NCBI RefSeq assembly: GCF_007655135.1
Contig: NC_045127.1
Location: forward strand, 12,037,001 to 12,101,000
Direction of reading: 5' to 3'
Length of the DNA stretch: 64,000 nucleotides
Source: Punica granatum
Taxonomy: Eukaryota; Streptophyta; Magnoliopsida; Myrtales; Lythraceae
The position numbers and the translations under genes are program-made. A model generated the notes under the pieces. That model searched no databases. It had not been told where the DNA came from and worked only from the letters and a program-made list of their open reading frames with translations. Below are positions 46,251 to 57,721 of the stretch, one piece after another. Every line of letters begins with the position of its first letter. The stretch's first letter is position 1.

Positions 46251-46739
46251 CACGAACACATACTTCACAAGCAGTGCATTTATCAATATCCTTATGAAAA
46301 ATTAATTACATCGGAACGTTTCTGTGGCCGAATCCATTTTGAATTTGATTAGCTGAATTTTAATTGTTTTAAGTACTACTTCTGCCTTTTATTTTTATTT
46401 TTAATTGTGTTTTAATTTTCAGTTGTAGGTTTTACAAAATCTAAATTTATGTTATTTCTTATCATTTTCTGGTTGTTCTTGTAATGTTAACTTTTTTAAA
46501 AAAAAAAAATATGAAACTTGTGTAATTTCTTATATTGAAATGTTTTGAAATTTTCTGAGTTTTTGTTACTTTTGTCTAGATTTTTATATATTTTGTTTTA
46601 TTACTTAAAAAAATTTCAATTTTAATATATTTTTACAATTTTTTGAAAAATTAAACTGGATAAATCTTTAAATTGTTACTTCGTGAACGATAGAAGAAGA
46701 AGAAGAAGGAGAAGAAGGAGAAGAAGAAGACGGGAATTG
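46251..46739. other. AT-rich spacer between R1 and R2
   Basis: Poly-T and poly-A rich, with a GAA-type microsatellite at about 46691-46731. No gene seen. Confidence 0.4.
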
Positions 46740-47305
46740 AGGACATAGGATGTGCGTTTCTTGAGAGGAGATTTGAGTGACGTGAGGTGCGATCAGAAAA
46801 GCATGTTTCCTTGCAGTGTCTTTCTAGTTTCTTATTGTTATGGAGGTCGATTTGGTTCATTCACAATCTTTGGTTGTGGCAATAGCTTCTTTGAGCTGGC
46901 TTAAATTTATGCACTTTTTTTTTTCTTAGGAGGAGGGCCCAAAGGTCTAGTAGGGAAAGGAAAATGGAGAGTCCCGGGATGTCTTGTCATGAGAATCGAG
47001 TTCAATATTTATTAATTCTAAGAAGAAGCAGTATACCACTACATAGAAACTCTTTTCTTTCTCATCTGTCTGGTGACATAATAATTTCCCGGCTTTCCTT
47101 GATGAATGTTCGTCTTAATTTGCGGTCGGGACATGCTCGGCCACCTTCTTCTTGGAGCTATGATTAGCTTCTGTTCAGGGAAGAGAGAAAGGATTACCAG
47201 AGTTAAAAGGATATTATATTGCATTCTAATTAAAGAAAAAAATTGATTGGATCGGTATGATCATATGATCTTATGATCCTGCAGGAGATCCCGATCCGAT
47301 CTCAC
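46740..47305 (+). repeat. Dispersed repeat R2, copy 2
   Basis: It closely matches 18280-18842, ending at the same CCTGCAGGAGATCCCGATC. Neither copy codes for a protein. Confidence 0.65.
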
Positions 47306-47746
47306 ATTTCGACTCCCTTTCCCAAATCGTAAGATCTCCAACAAGCTATCCTGACAACCTATAGCTAAAATTACCGGCCATGCCAAAACCGAATATTCTC
47401 ATCACGGCCTTGGCCCCTTAAGCTCAGCGCAGATCAGTTAGGTGTGCTTGGTGGAAAGACCTCAGTGAATAGATGAATAAGCAAACAGGTAGAAAGATAA
47501 AACAGGTTACAGATCGGACACTGACCGACTATATAATCTAGCTAGGTGGTCATATTTGGACCACCTAGTTAACGTATTAGCCAAGCTAATGGAACCCAAG
47601 CAAGATAGCCATAGCTATAATTTACTTTGAAAATTATACATTAAATTAACAAACAGTATAGCATTTGTTTGCTAGATCCATGAACCTTCTTTATAAATGG
47701 AGGGAAAAAAAAAACACGGAGAGCTATGTCGGGCTAATTTAGTTTA
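47306..47746. other. Intergenic 3' side of the defensin-like gene
   Basis: This would hold the 3' UTR and polyadenylation signals of the minus-strand defensin-like gene. No other feature was recognised. Confidence 0.4.
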
Positions 47747-48183
47747 TTAATTCTTACTTTTGCAGCAACAATCTGGCTGGACGCAAAAGCCAGTATCAGC
47801 TCCGCCGTAACTTGTGCAGAGTCCAATGCATTGCGTCAAGTCGCAGTGCGGACTCATAGGAACATATAAATAGGTATATTCGGTGTTGTTGAGCGGACAT
47901 TGTGCGGTTGTTGTCCCTGATTGGCATAAATATTTTCGTTCAGCTACAATTCGCACACACACACATATATATAATATACATATGCAACGTGCATAGTTTC
48001 TTTCAGCTACAATATATATATATACACACATATATATTCAACAATTATATGTTCAGCTACGATAAATAGATAAACCAAAATAATTTGGAACATGATATGG
48101 AATCCTCGGGGACAAGTACCGGCGACGTAAACCAAGAAGAGGATGGCTAGAAGAACGGAGGAAAGCAGGCGTGAGTGCTTCAT
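47747..48183 (-). CDS. Defensin-like secreted cysteine-rich peptide (two exons)
   Basis: The proposed gene has exon 1 at 48183-48120 and exon 2 at 47943-47747, giving 86 residues. Exon 1 encodes a signal peptide (MKHSRLLSSVLLAILFLVY). A phase-1 intron starts GTACTTG and ends TTGTAG, exactly after the signal peptide, which is the standard layout of plant defensin-like genes. The mature part has nine cysteines. The core CDLTQCIGLCTSYGG contains C-x3-C, then GFC (the gamma-core G-x-C) and a final CCC that can supply C-x-C, so it can form the cysteine-stabilised alpha-beta fold. These peptides are secreted and act in defence or in pollen-pistil signalling; which applies here cannot be told. A TATA box lies about 75 bases upstream of the ATG. 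The odd ninth cysteine is unusual. Confidence 0.75.
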
Positions 48184-48258
48184 TTTCACCGCCGCCGGAC
48201 TTCGTATTTTCTTTTCTGCTTTTCTTGGAAGACAATCGTCTGTTTAGACATTGTAGAC

Positions 48259-48267
48259 TATTTATAG
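48259..48267 (-). promoter_or_regulatory. TATA box of the defensin-like gene
   Basis: On the minus strand TATAAATAG lies 76-84 bases before the ATG at 48183, the expected place for a plant TATA box with a short leader. Confidence 0.65.
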
Positions 48268-48493
48268 ACATATATGAAGAGAAAAATCTCTTAAATTAGT
48301 TACTTTTTTTTTTTTGGTATATATAAAAGTAAGGTCCCGCAAAAGAAGGGACGTGTATAAATGTAATTAATTCGTACCAAAAAAGAGATAATGCAGATAA
48401 TCCTTAAAGATATACCGGAACAGAAAGGACAATCCTTAGAGATTGGGTCAAACATATCCTTCCGTCTGCATAGAATAGAATGTAATTAATTTG

Positions 48494-49353
48494 TAGCATT
48501 TAGGATAAATTGCACTGGTGGTCCAAAATATTTTACAAATATTTTATTATGGTTCAAAAAGTTTTTTTCGCTACATGATGATACAAAATGTTTCAAAATT
48601 GTTTCATGATGGTACAAACCGTCAAGCTGACGCTGACGTGGCTACTACGTGTCACCTCCTTGCTGACGTGGCTGAAAAATTTTAAATAATTCTAAAAATT
48701 TAAAATTTTTAAAATAATTTTAAATTTTAAAATAATTTTAAATTTTAAAATTTTAAAAATAATTTTAAATTTTAAAAACTTTTAAAAATAATTTGAATAT
48801 TAAATTTAAAATAATTTTAATATTAAATATTAAATTTTTTAAAATTATTTAAAATTCTTTTTTTTAAAAAAAATTCTTTAAAAAAATTTAAAAATAATTA
48901 AATTTTTTAAAAAAATTTTAAAATATTTTTTTTATCTTTTCTAAACTTTTACTCTTTTTTCGTATTTTTTTTTATTTTTTATATTTTTTAAAAAAGTTAA
49001 AATTTTTAAATTTTTTAAATTTTTCAAAATTTTAAAATATATTTTTATTTTTTTTCAAAATTTTTCTTTTTTGTATTTTTTTATTATTTTTTGTATTTTT
49101 TTGGACTTTTTAAAATTTTATTTTCTCTTAAATGACGTAGCGAACTATGATTAATTCTACGTAACAAAAGTGACACATAGGACGCGCCACGTCAGCAAAA
49201 TGTTAACAGCGTCAGGGCCAATTGACGGTTTGTACCATCATGAAACAACTTTGAAACATTTTGTACTATCATGTAGCGAAAAAAACTTTTTGGACAATAA
49301 TGAAATATTTGTAAAATATTTTGGACCAGCAGTGTAATTTACCCTAGCATTTA
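48494..49353. mobile_element. Mutator-type long-TIR element (48503-49344) with 9-bp duplication
   Basis: The 842-bp element has inverted ends of about 120 bp. The left reads GGATAAATTGCACTGGTGG and the right, on the other strand, GGGTAAATTACACTGCTGG, both continuing through CCAAAATATTTTACAAATAT and CATGATGGTACAAACCGTC. The perfect 9-bp direct repeat TAGCATTTA flanks both ends (48494-48502, 49345-49353). Long TIRs with a 9-bp duplication are typical of Mutator-like elements. The interior is almost pure A/T homopolymer runs with no transposase, so it is non-autonomous. Confidence 0.85.
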
Positions 49354-51480
49354 TTATGTTATCATTTGTAATTGTCCAGAAATTCAATATATTGATCACA
49401 CCCACAGACACCAATTTTTAAGGATTATCCTTATATAAGGCGTTTGATGTGAGATAATTTATGTGAATTACTGAGAATCTCATTTTAAATTCTCTGGACT
49501 ACACATATTACCATGTTTGACTACAACGGATTACTAGTAATTTGGATGCAGTAGATTATTGGTAATATACCTAAAACCAGCAAGATTACCAGTAATGTAA
49601 ACATTACCATTAATTCGGGAATCTAATCTCAGTGAAAATCTAAATTAATGGTAATCTTATATGGTAATGCACCGAAAGCCACCTCAAGAAAAATGTTTTT
49701 CTTTTTTTTTTTGCAGTAAATGGAGGGGCAAAAGCCCGTACATAAATTAAAATATTGGAGATCTCGACATTTTAGGGAAGATCCGAAAATTTTATTCTTC
49801 CAAATCAACATTATTCTGTCCCAGGATTACCTCTTGCTCTTTCCTCTTATGTACACATTCCTTTTATATACTAGAAAGAGTGTATATATGTAAGATGTGA
49901 ACATACAGTACAATCAGAGGAATATAGAGAAGTCTTTCTCGTTCTCTCTTCTGTGTATCATCCGTCTCTCACTCGAATTTGCGATAAAACATATAGAAAT
50001 TAAATAAAATAGAAATGGGGTACGGAGACTCCAACGATATCTCCTAAGATGAGATGGCCTCGAGCCAAGGAAATGAAACTCAAATGGAAAGGACGAAACT
50101 CTTCTTGTAAGATAGTTTGCACAACAATTGCCTTCCTGATATGTATGAAAGACCTCTCATCTCCTTGAAATTAATTCTGTAATGTCAGAGAGAATCTGTC
50201 TAAAATTAGGAGCTCCAACTTCGGTATCCAAAATAAGCTGATATACAACAAAGAAAAATATATTTTAGATATGATATATTTCTAAAAATGAATTTGTACC
50301 CTGTATTGCCATCTATTCGCCTCAATTATGCAAATAATGTTTACATTCTGTCTTATAGTTCTATTTACGAAACATGCTTTTTTTGGGCCGGATCTCATGT
50401 CGCTCGAGTTCGGCCCGCCCTTCACAAAAAGCATATCCTTTATACCTACTCATGTTTCCATCTCATGTCTCTTTAATCATAAATTGACACGTTTCCTCAC
50501 CGAAAATCAAGGGCCTGCATTGTCCTTCGACATGGATGGGCACACATATTTTTCTTTTCTTCTATTTTCCATGAAATAGCAAGTTAATAAAAAATTTATA
50601 ATTTACATTATTCACCCAAAAAACGATTTATTTAGATTAATTTTCAAAAAATTCATAAAAGTAATATAATCTGAAATTTTCATAAAAATATAATAAATAA
50701 CCTAAATCCGGACTAAAATAATAAAAATTCAGAAAATTAAAGATTGTATTAAAAACCTTAAAACATTTAAATATAAGAAATTACAAAAGAATTCATAAAA
50801 TTTGAAAAAAAAAGTTCAAAAGGAAAAACAAAAACAACCAGAAAATAAAAAGAAAAAAAATAAAATTCAGAGTTTGGTTTTTACAAACTAAAGAGAGTTA
50901 AAAAAATTAACGTGCAGTCCAAAATAAATAAATAAATAAATAAATAAGGCAAAATTGAAAATAATCAAAATTTAAAAAAAAAATCTGAAATTTTTCAGCT
51001 ACTTGAGAAATGATCAAAGCGTACATGTCAGCGTTTTGAGCAAAAATGTTGTGGACTTTTGATTGTATGACAAAAATAAAATTCTCAAGCGAAAACAAAC
51101 GTGTGTTGCACCAACTTTTTTTGTTTCTGAGAAAGAGGGAACATGGAGAATGTGTATTGATAGTGTTTAGACCTGTTTTTCGCATCTAACGGACGTTACA
51201 AGATCGTGACGAATGTGACATTTGGATGAGCTTTGTTGTCGAATTTTGGGATTAATAAAGGCCTATGACTCGCCATTCACATTTTTGGATACAAGAAGAG
51301 GCCCGTGTTATGAGGCGGCCCATAATCGAACACTTGATGACCCGACTAGAGGATCCGCGGCATTACCCGATCCTGAAGGCCGCTGGTGGATTGGTATTCG
51401 TGGAGGAGATTATAGTAACTTTTAATTGGGCTGATTTGATCAAATTAGCTGAGAGCTCCAGCTGAACAACTCTAAAAAAA
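49354..51480. other. Intergenic, no supported gene
   Basis: AT-rich sequence with a TAAA/TAAATAAA run at about 50926-50947. A short open stretch at 51222-51425 has a more balanced composition but no similarity I recognise; it may be the eroded end of the retrotransposon that follows. Confidence 0.4.
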
Positions 51481-51734
51481 ATTTGATATGACAGCCCGTA
51501 TTGCATTAAGCGTCGAGCATCTAACAATGGCATTGCAAGTCGATGGTATATCAACTGACAGGAAGTCCACCACATTGTACAACATTTTGGGACTCCTCCA
51601 GAAAGAGACCGGGAGGGAAACCATCCCGACGGGCTCTGCAGTATTTCCAGTGAAGCCGATTACGTGGTGGCTTGGGGGGGGGATGGTTCCTCTTTGATCC
51701 CGCCTCTATATTGATCATCTATCTTCCATATGCT

Positions 51735-52205
51735 TTCCACGCAGAGGAAGAATCTCCTTCGGCTGCAGGTCCTCCGGCAATAATATTAATAACCCCACAG
51801 GGATCGACTCCCTCTTGGGAGTCCTGTCGCGAGTCCCCCGCGAGTTTGACTCATCCCTTCCGCTCTCTGTAGTCGCTTCGGGGTTGTCGCTTTCCTCGCA
51901 AAGGAAGAGTCTCTTCCGGCTGCAAGTCCTCCGGCAATAATATTAATAACCCAGCAGGGATTGACTCCCTCTTGGGAGTCCTGTCGCGAGTCCCTCGCGA
52001 GTTTGACTCATCCCTCTGCTCTCTGTAATAGCTTCAAGGTTGTAGCTTTCCGCGCAAAGGAAGAGTCTCCTCCGGTAGTAAGTCCTCCGGCAATAATATT
52101 AATAACCCTGCAGTGATTGACTCCTTCTTGGGAGTCTTGTCGCTAGTCCTCCGCGAGTTTGACTCATCCCTCCGCTCTTTGTAGTCTCTTCGAGGTTGTC
52201 GCTTG
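51735..52205 (-). repeat. Three tandem units of about 157 bp in retrotransposon coding sequence
   Basis: The landmark TAATATTAATAACC occurs at 51781, 51938 and 52094, giving periods of 157 and 156 bp. Each unit also carries GGGAGTCCTGTCGCGAGTC and GAGTTTGACTCATCCC. On the minus strand the last unit is open and encodes ESITAGLLILLPEDLLPEE, downstream of the Tat/Ogre-like gag. It is therefore an amplified piece of polyprotein or its linker. Confidence 0.8.
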
Positions 52206-52308
52206 TATTCCTTTGGAGGACTTTGACATCTATCAATGCTTGGAGGGCTAACTGAATGCTTAGTGGAGTCCGTTTTAGTCGGGCCGCTTCCCAAGACAAA
52301 GTCTTTAA

Positions 52309-52477
52309 GGGCCTGTTTGGTTTGATGATTAGATTTTAGAATAATGATTTTGATTTTAACTCTACCCACTACACAACAAAAATACATGTTTCCCAAGTCA
52401 AATTTATAATATTATCTCATTTGTCTTTTTCCATAATCAAAATCAAAGTTACTTTAATTCTGAAACCAAACGCCCCC
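52309..52477. mobile_element. Tourist-like MITE in gag
   Basis: A 169-bp insertion with inverted ends GGGCCTGTTTGGTTT and AAACCAAACGCCCCC and a TAA direct repeat on both sides (52306-52308, 52478-52480). A 3-bp TAA/TTA duplication with these ends is typical of PIF/Harbinger MITEs. Confidence 0.8.
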
Positions 52478-53559
52478 TAAGATACCCTGCTCGGATTAAC
52501 TTCTCAATGTCCATTTTCAGCGTCCAACAATTTTCAGTATCATGACCATTTGCTTTATGGTAGCAGCAATGCTTGCTAGGGTCTCTACCTTTGGGCTTCC
52601 CTAGTTCTGGCTTGGGGAACTTCCTCGGGTGCAAACGCGCGATCTTGTTCATCACCACTGCTTGGTTTTCATTCAGCGGAGTACACTGCTTTTCCGATAC
52701 CCTAGTAGAGGTCGAGCTTCTCTAGGCCTTTTGGCCTTCTTGAGGAGTCTCTTTCCTCTTTTCCCTTGCTTTTTCTTTCCTTTTCTTCAATCTGCTGAGT
52801 GGCTCCTCAACAAACATGTACCTCTGGGCAACAGCAGTCATCCGATAGAAATCCTTAGGATGGATTGTCAATAGAGCCTTAATTAGATCCACATTATGGA
52901 GGCCTTTCCAGAATGTAGACATCATCTCAACTTAGGTTAAACCTTCAATCTCGGTGACTTCCCTTCGAAAGCAACTATACCAATCGCGTAGGGTCTCTTT
53001 CTCCCCCTATTCGAGGTTGAATATCTCCAACTTGCTCTTCTTCACCTTCCTTGTTCCCGCAAATTGCTCAATAAAAGCTTCTTTCAGTTGTTTAAAACTT
53101 CGAATGCTCCCAGGAGGAAGCGAGTGATACCAAGTGCTTGCAATACCTTTTAGAGTTGCCGGGAAAAGCAAACACGTGATCTCGTTAGTAGCATTTCCTT
53201 CCCATGAGTGAGGTGGTGTGATTCCTCACGTATTCGATTGGGTCAGCATTCTTGTCAAATTGAGCAATGGTTGAGACATTGAATATCCTCGGGATCACCA
53301 TTTCCCTTATCTCAAGGATGAAAGGTGAGTCGCTATTTTCGTCCACTGCAGGTAACACCCTCTGCTTCCTCTTGACTGTTTGGAGCAAAGGTGCCACTTG
53401 TTCTTTTACTAGCTTCCCAACGTCTTCAGGAGGGAAGAGCGTTGTCACTGGTACGGCAGTCACGCCGAGTATCTCGACAGGGCGACTTCCCTTATGGACT
53501 GTCGATATCGTCCCAACCGTTGCTTGGCGTGGGAAGTCACCTTCACCCTCAGAATCTTA

Positions 53560-53791
53560 GGTTGCGTTTGGTTTCATAGTAGGATTTTAAAATCAGATTT
53601 TGATTTTGAAAAAGAGTGGTATAAATGGGGCCCACCCTTTGACTTTGTATGAGTTATGTTGTTTTATTGTGAAAAAAAGTAATATAAATGGGGCCCACTC
53701 TTTGACTTTGTACGAGTTATTTTGTTTTGTAGTGGGCAAAGTTAAGTTAGAATTGTGATTCTAAAATTACATCCTAAAACCAAACAGGGCC
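53560..53791. mobile_element. Second Tourist-like MITE in gag
   Basis: A 232-bp insertion with ends GGTTGCGTTTGGTTT and AAACCAAACAGGGCC and a TTA direct repeat on both sides (53557-53559, 53792-53794). Inside, a block of about 65 bp containing TATAAATGGGGCCCAC and CTTTGACTTTGTA is duplicated in tandem. Confidence 0.8.
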
Positions 53792-54004
53792 TTAATATCT
53801 TCAAAACTATGTTCAAAACTGTTGGAAGGAAAGTCTTCGAAGACCATGGGGCGTTTACCCGCGGCACGAGAGGCCAAGTCCCAACCCTCCTGCCCTAGTG
53901 GCCTTGGGGCTGGCCACCAGTACTTTGGGGGCGGATCCTGCATCCCCCTGATGCAACTGGTTCTGCGGGTGACCTTCGACCAATGGCTAGGGTCGACGCA
54001 GATT

Positions 54005-55200
54005 TGAAATTGTTTATCCTTTCCAAAGAAGAGTTTTTCTTGAACTTCCCATGCCTTTCCTTAACCTTCCCTTGGTTGTTCTGGGAGCTCACTGAGCCTT
54101 TTTGAGCGCTGTACATTTGCGATTTCATCCGTAACCACAACTTCTTGGACACATTCCCCCATGCCGTGGATCCGCTCTCACCCTTGGCACGCCCTAGCTT
54201 CTCGATCTCCTGCCTCATATGGGAGCACTCCTTCTCAAGCTCTGACTCCCTCATCCTCATGTTGTCTATCCCTACTTTCAGCACCTGGTTCTCCTTCACA
54301 GTTGAGGCCCATCCCCCTCCTACTCTGTCAGTAGTAGGTCCACTAGGCCCTCCTCTCAGCTGTCAAGAACCGCCGTTGAGATTCGCAGACACAAGGAAGC
54401 AGCCTCTGATGGAAATTCTGAGCTGCAACTGCTTGAAGAAGAGGACTTGGATTATCATTCGCAAGGGTAGCCTCTCGTTCTTTGCTGCATGGGTACAAGC
54501 TTCCAGTGAAAGCTTCTCGCAGTCACGGGTGTGACTGCATACAACACATTATGAACATACGAATTACATCAAAGACATTGGATCGTTATAAATTTAAAGA
54601 ACATCGAAACAATAGGAGTCTTAGAAATCAACCAACTCTAAATGTATATTTAAAAATTAATCACCTTATCTATTGCACGGTAAATACCATCATCCAAAGG
54701 TCTAACGTAGTCGGGGACACCAGCGGCAGAGCTTGAAATTTGGGGAGCTTAAAGTTGATATCAGGGGCGACCTCAGCGAGTTACTTATCAATAAGCTTCG
54801 CAACCATCATGATCGGAGTCAATGATGGGGATTGACTGCTCATCATCATCGACAGAACATGAAGAGGCTCCACCTGCACAACTTGCAGCCTGATCCATAG
54901 CAAAGAAGTGCTTGAGAAGCCTCCGAACACAGTTCTCATTGTATAGAGTCTCCATGGAATGAGGGAGGTTAGGCATCAAGAAGTCCTCCAAGGTGGCTTG
55001 ATCGAGCTGCATCCCGATTCTCCTCTCTAAACTCGATATGCAAGTGGAACCTGCTTGCAGGATTGTGGCGATTCAGAGCAACCCGAAAAGGAACTTAGCT
55101 GGGATGAGACCCTTCTGCATTGGGAGCATTCGGTTAATCTCTTCCAACAGAGTCCTATGCTCCTCTTTTAAAAGTGGGGCTCCTAGGCCTATAGAGGCTA
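54005..55200 (-). pseudogene. NPH3/BTB-POZ family pseudogene, C-terminal two thirds
   Basis: On the minus strand an NPH3-domain protein is readable. Exon piece 1 (about 55200-54675) has LLEEINRMLPMQKG and AKFLFGLL followed by TGA where Arg is usual. It continues with RIGMQLDQATLEDFLMPN, then METLYNENCVRRLLKHF and a decayed DKLAEVAPDINFKLPKF. An intron-like gap (about 54670-54535) follows. Exon piece 2 has [31 protein letters not shown] and a C-terminal coiled coil ESELEKECSHMRQEIEKL. NPH3 proteins act in blue-light and auxin signalling with CUL3 ligases. The BTB half is missing, the 5' side is fused to copia sequence and stops are present, so it is not functional. Confidence 0.85.
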
Positions 55201-55941
55201 GCCGAGTGCTTGACACTTTCACATCCTTAGGTCCAAACACCATATAATTACCAGTGAATGTCAACTGCGCCACTAAAAGTAATTTTTTCTTCATACCTGG
55301 GACATGACAGACGTCCCGTAGCTGCAACTTCTTCGTGCTAAGCATCGGACAAATCTCGGCCTTCCCAATGTTGGCGATAAGCAGCTTTGTGTTATATGCC
55401 AACACAATCACATTATCTCCTCTATAGGTTGACATACTCCAAAGCTTCTTCTGGTCATCGATCATGTGGTTGGAACACCCGGAATCAATGATCCAATCAT
55501 TACTATAATCAACTCCGCTGGACTTCGGCACTGCTAGTGACAGCCTCTCTGTCTCCTTCGCTACTAGTCACCACAATTACCTCTTTTCCCTGGGATGACT
55601 CCATCTCATCCTCATCCCAATATTCATTATCTTCATGGGCCTTCATTGTCGCGTTACTTTTAGCAACTTTCATCTTCAATATGCAACCCTTGGCGAAATT
55701 GCCCTTTCTTGCTGCATTTATAGCAGATAAGGTTGCGTCTCCTAGACCCATACTCTTGGCCTTCAGTCTCTTGGCCCCGACTAGCTCCCCATTCTCGAAA
55801 GCTCTTCTCCTAGTTGTCTGTTGCTCCTCTCACTACTATATAAAGCTTCTTCTTTGCTTTTCAGAAACTCATGTCATTTGTTGTGCTATAGTCTCCTGAT
55901 TAGAGAGAAGGTTCTTGAGGTCCCCTACGAAGGGCTGGACT

Positions 55942-57548
55942 TAGGGGTGATCGATTCCGGATACCCTGTTATTTTCATGATACCCGGACCCTACCCTGTA
56001 AGGGACTGGTTCCAAGATTTGGAACCGGATTCTACCCTGTTGAATCCTAGAACTAGGACTTACCCGGAACCTGTATTATACCACAAGTTCTGGGTACCCT
56101 GTTGGAACTTGTAAATTTTTTTCGGTTTCATCCAGTTTGGTGGTTGTTTTAAGTGAATAAGATTAATAAAGGGCATCGCTCACAGATCAAAAAGGAGAAC
56201 TTGACTTGAAGCAACCCAATGATTTGTAGAACAAACTTTTGCATTTGTGCTGAAATCATGAGTTAACTGCACCGAAGCTGTTGTTACAAGTGACCTTTGA
56301 ATCTCTGTCGTTAATTTGTTCAGAATGAATTGATGTATTCACCCGAAGGCCCAACTGAACTTAGTGACTGTAGAAACTGTATGATGCCTAGGGAGAAATC
56401 GATATCCAATAGTCCCACCATCATCGAAGACAAAATCCGATCAACAAAAGTAATAAAAACTAGAATTTGAACAGAAAGGGTTTCAAGATCTTTCAGACGT
56501 TCTTTCTTCTACCACAAGAGGAAGAAACAGGTTGCAGAACCAACGGAGGATAAAAAAATGTAAAGCAAAACTTTTTAATCTAACAAGATAGATGATGATA
56601 ACCAAATTAATCAATTTCAGTAGCAAGCAGTTGAGAGCAATAATGTAATTAAATTTTATATACTTCCATTTGCTAAAGGTTGGATCTATTTGGTTCAGTA
56701 TGCACATATACATTAGTAACATTATGCTTCTATTTCTATTCCAGTAGATGGGATCACAAATTCCTCCAATCAAACCAACTAGAGTTCAGAGAGAGTCGGA
56801 GACAACAGAGGAGGCAGAATCTCACCGGGAAAGGGAGCTTCAAGGAGAGTCGGAGACAACAGAGGAGGCAGAATCTCACCGGGAAAGGGAGCTTCAAGGA
56901 GAGTCGGAGCCGGAGAGTCGGAGACAAGAGGCAATCGACGGAAAGGAGCTGCAGGGGATTACAAAGCCGATTTAGGGTTTTGACAATTAACAGTACAGAC
57001 TAACAGAGCCTATTCGATGGAGAGTCCAGAGGAGAATCTCACTGGGAGAGTCGGATAAGAGAGCGACGGAGAGGAGCCGGAGTGGAGAGTCGGAAACGAA
57101 ACGAGAGCGACGGAGAGGAGGCAGGATAGAAGCTCACCGCCGTCACCAGGAAATGGGATCACAACACGAGCACACTCGAAGACGAGATGTGAGCGACGGA
57201 GTCGAGAGTCGGAGACGAGAGGCGACCGACGGAGAGGAACTACAGTGGGAAAGTCGGAGGCGATTCAAAGGAGAGGCGACTTAGTCCCAGATGAATCCTG
57301 TGTTTCCGACTCCTGCTTGAGACTAATTGAGACTAACTTTACTTTTTTTTTATAGTAATTACCATCCGTTCCGAATATCGGTTCCGGTTCTGGATACCCT
57401 ATATGTTGAAACCTGAATCGGATGTCACCGGTTCTTTATTTTGATACCCGGACCCTACCCTATTTTCAATACGAGCTACCCAGACCCTACTCTAACGGGT
57501 AGGTTCCGACTGGTTCCGGGTATACCCGGTACCCATGCACACCCCTAC
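55942..57548. mobile_element. hAT-like non-autonomous element in the copia gag
   Basis: Compared with the uninterrupted copia copy at about 34850, a 1.6-kb block is inserted. Its ends are TAGGGGTG and CACCCCTA(C). Imperfect 8-bp repeats GCTGGACT (55934-55941) and CCTAGACT (57549-57556) flank it, as expected for hAT. Both ends carry many subterminal copies of ACCCGGACCCTACCCT-like sequence. The interior holds a 54-bp tandem repeat and GA-rich sequence, with no transposase recognised. Confidence 0.7.
56791..56915. repeat. 54-bp tandem repeat, about 2.3 units
   Basis: Units start at 56791, 56845 and 56899 with GAGAGTCGGAG. The length is divisible by three, so all units read in one frame as a Glu/Arg/Ser-rich stretch (ETTEEAESHRERELQGES). 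It lies inside the hAT-like element. Confidence 0.85.
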
Positions 57549-57721
57549 CCTAGACTGTGGCAATAAAACTCCTATAGTCAGGCCTTAGTCCATGAATTAT
57601 TATCCTCCATATTCTTCCTTCATTAATTTTCGACTTGGAATCCAGCTTCGATATTTCGAGTCAAATTGACTTAATCTTGGTGAAATATTTATTGATATTC
57701 ATTTCTCATTATTTAAGGCCA

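Larger units (their letters stand above)
52206..54005 (-). pseudogene. gag: Tat/Ogre-like gypsy gag remnant
   Basis: Minus-strand pieces in order are AVPVTTLFPPEDVGKLVKEQ, then IPRIFNVSTIAQFDKNADP and GLHNVDLIKALLTIHPKDF. Next comes the zinc-knuckle region CCYHKANGHDTENCWTLK with IEKLIRAGYL. This pattern of a late knuckle followed by an ERLIRAGYL-like helix is typical of Tat/Ogre gypsy Gag. Two MITEs (52309-52477, 53560-53791), several stops and frame changes interrupt it. No LTR was found adjacent. It joins the NPH3 pseudogene at about 54005. Confidence 0.7.

Noticed and set aside
56720..57003. Glu/Arg-rich protein (ETTEEAESHRERELQGES repeats)
   Set aside because: Explained by the 54-bp tandem repeat inside a hAT-like element; no start context or domain.
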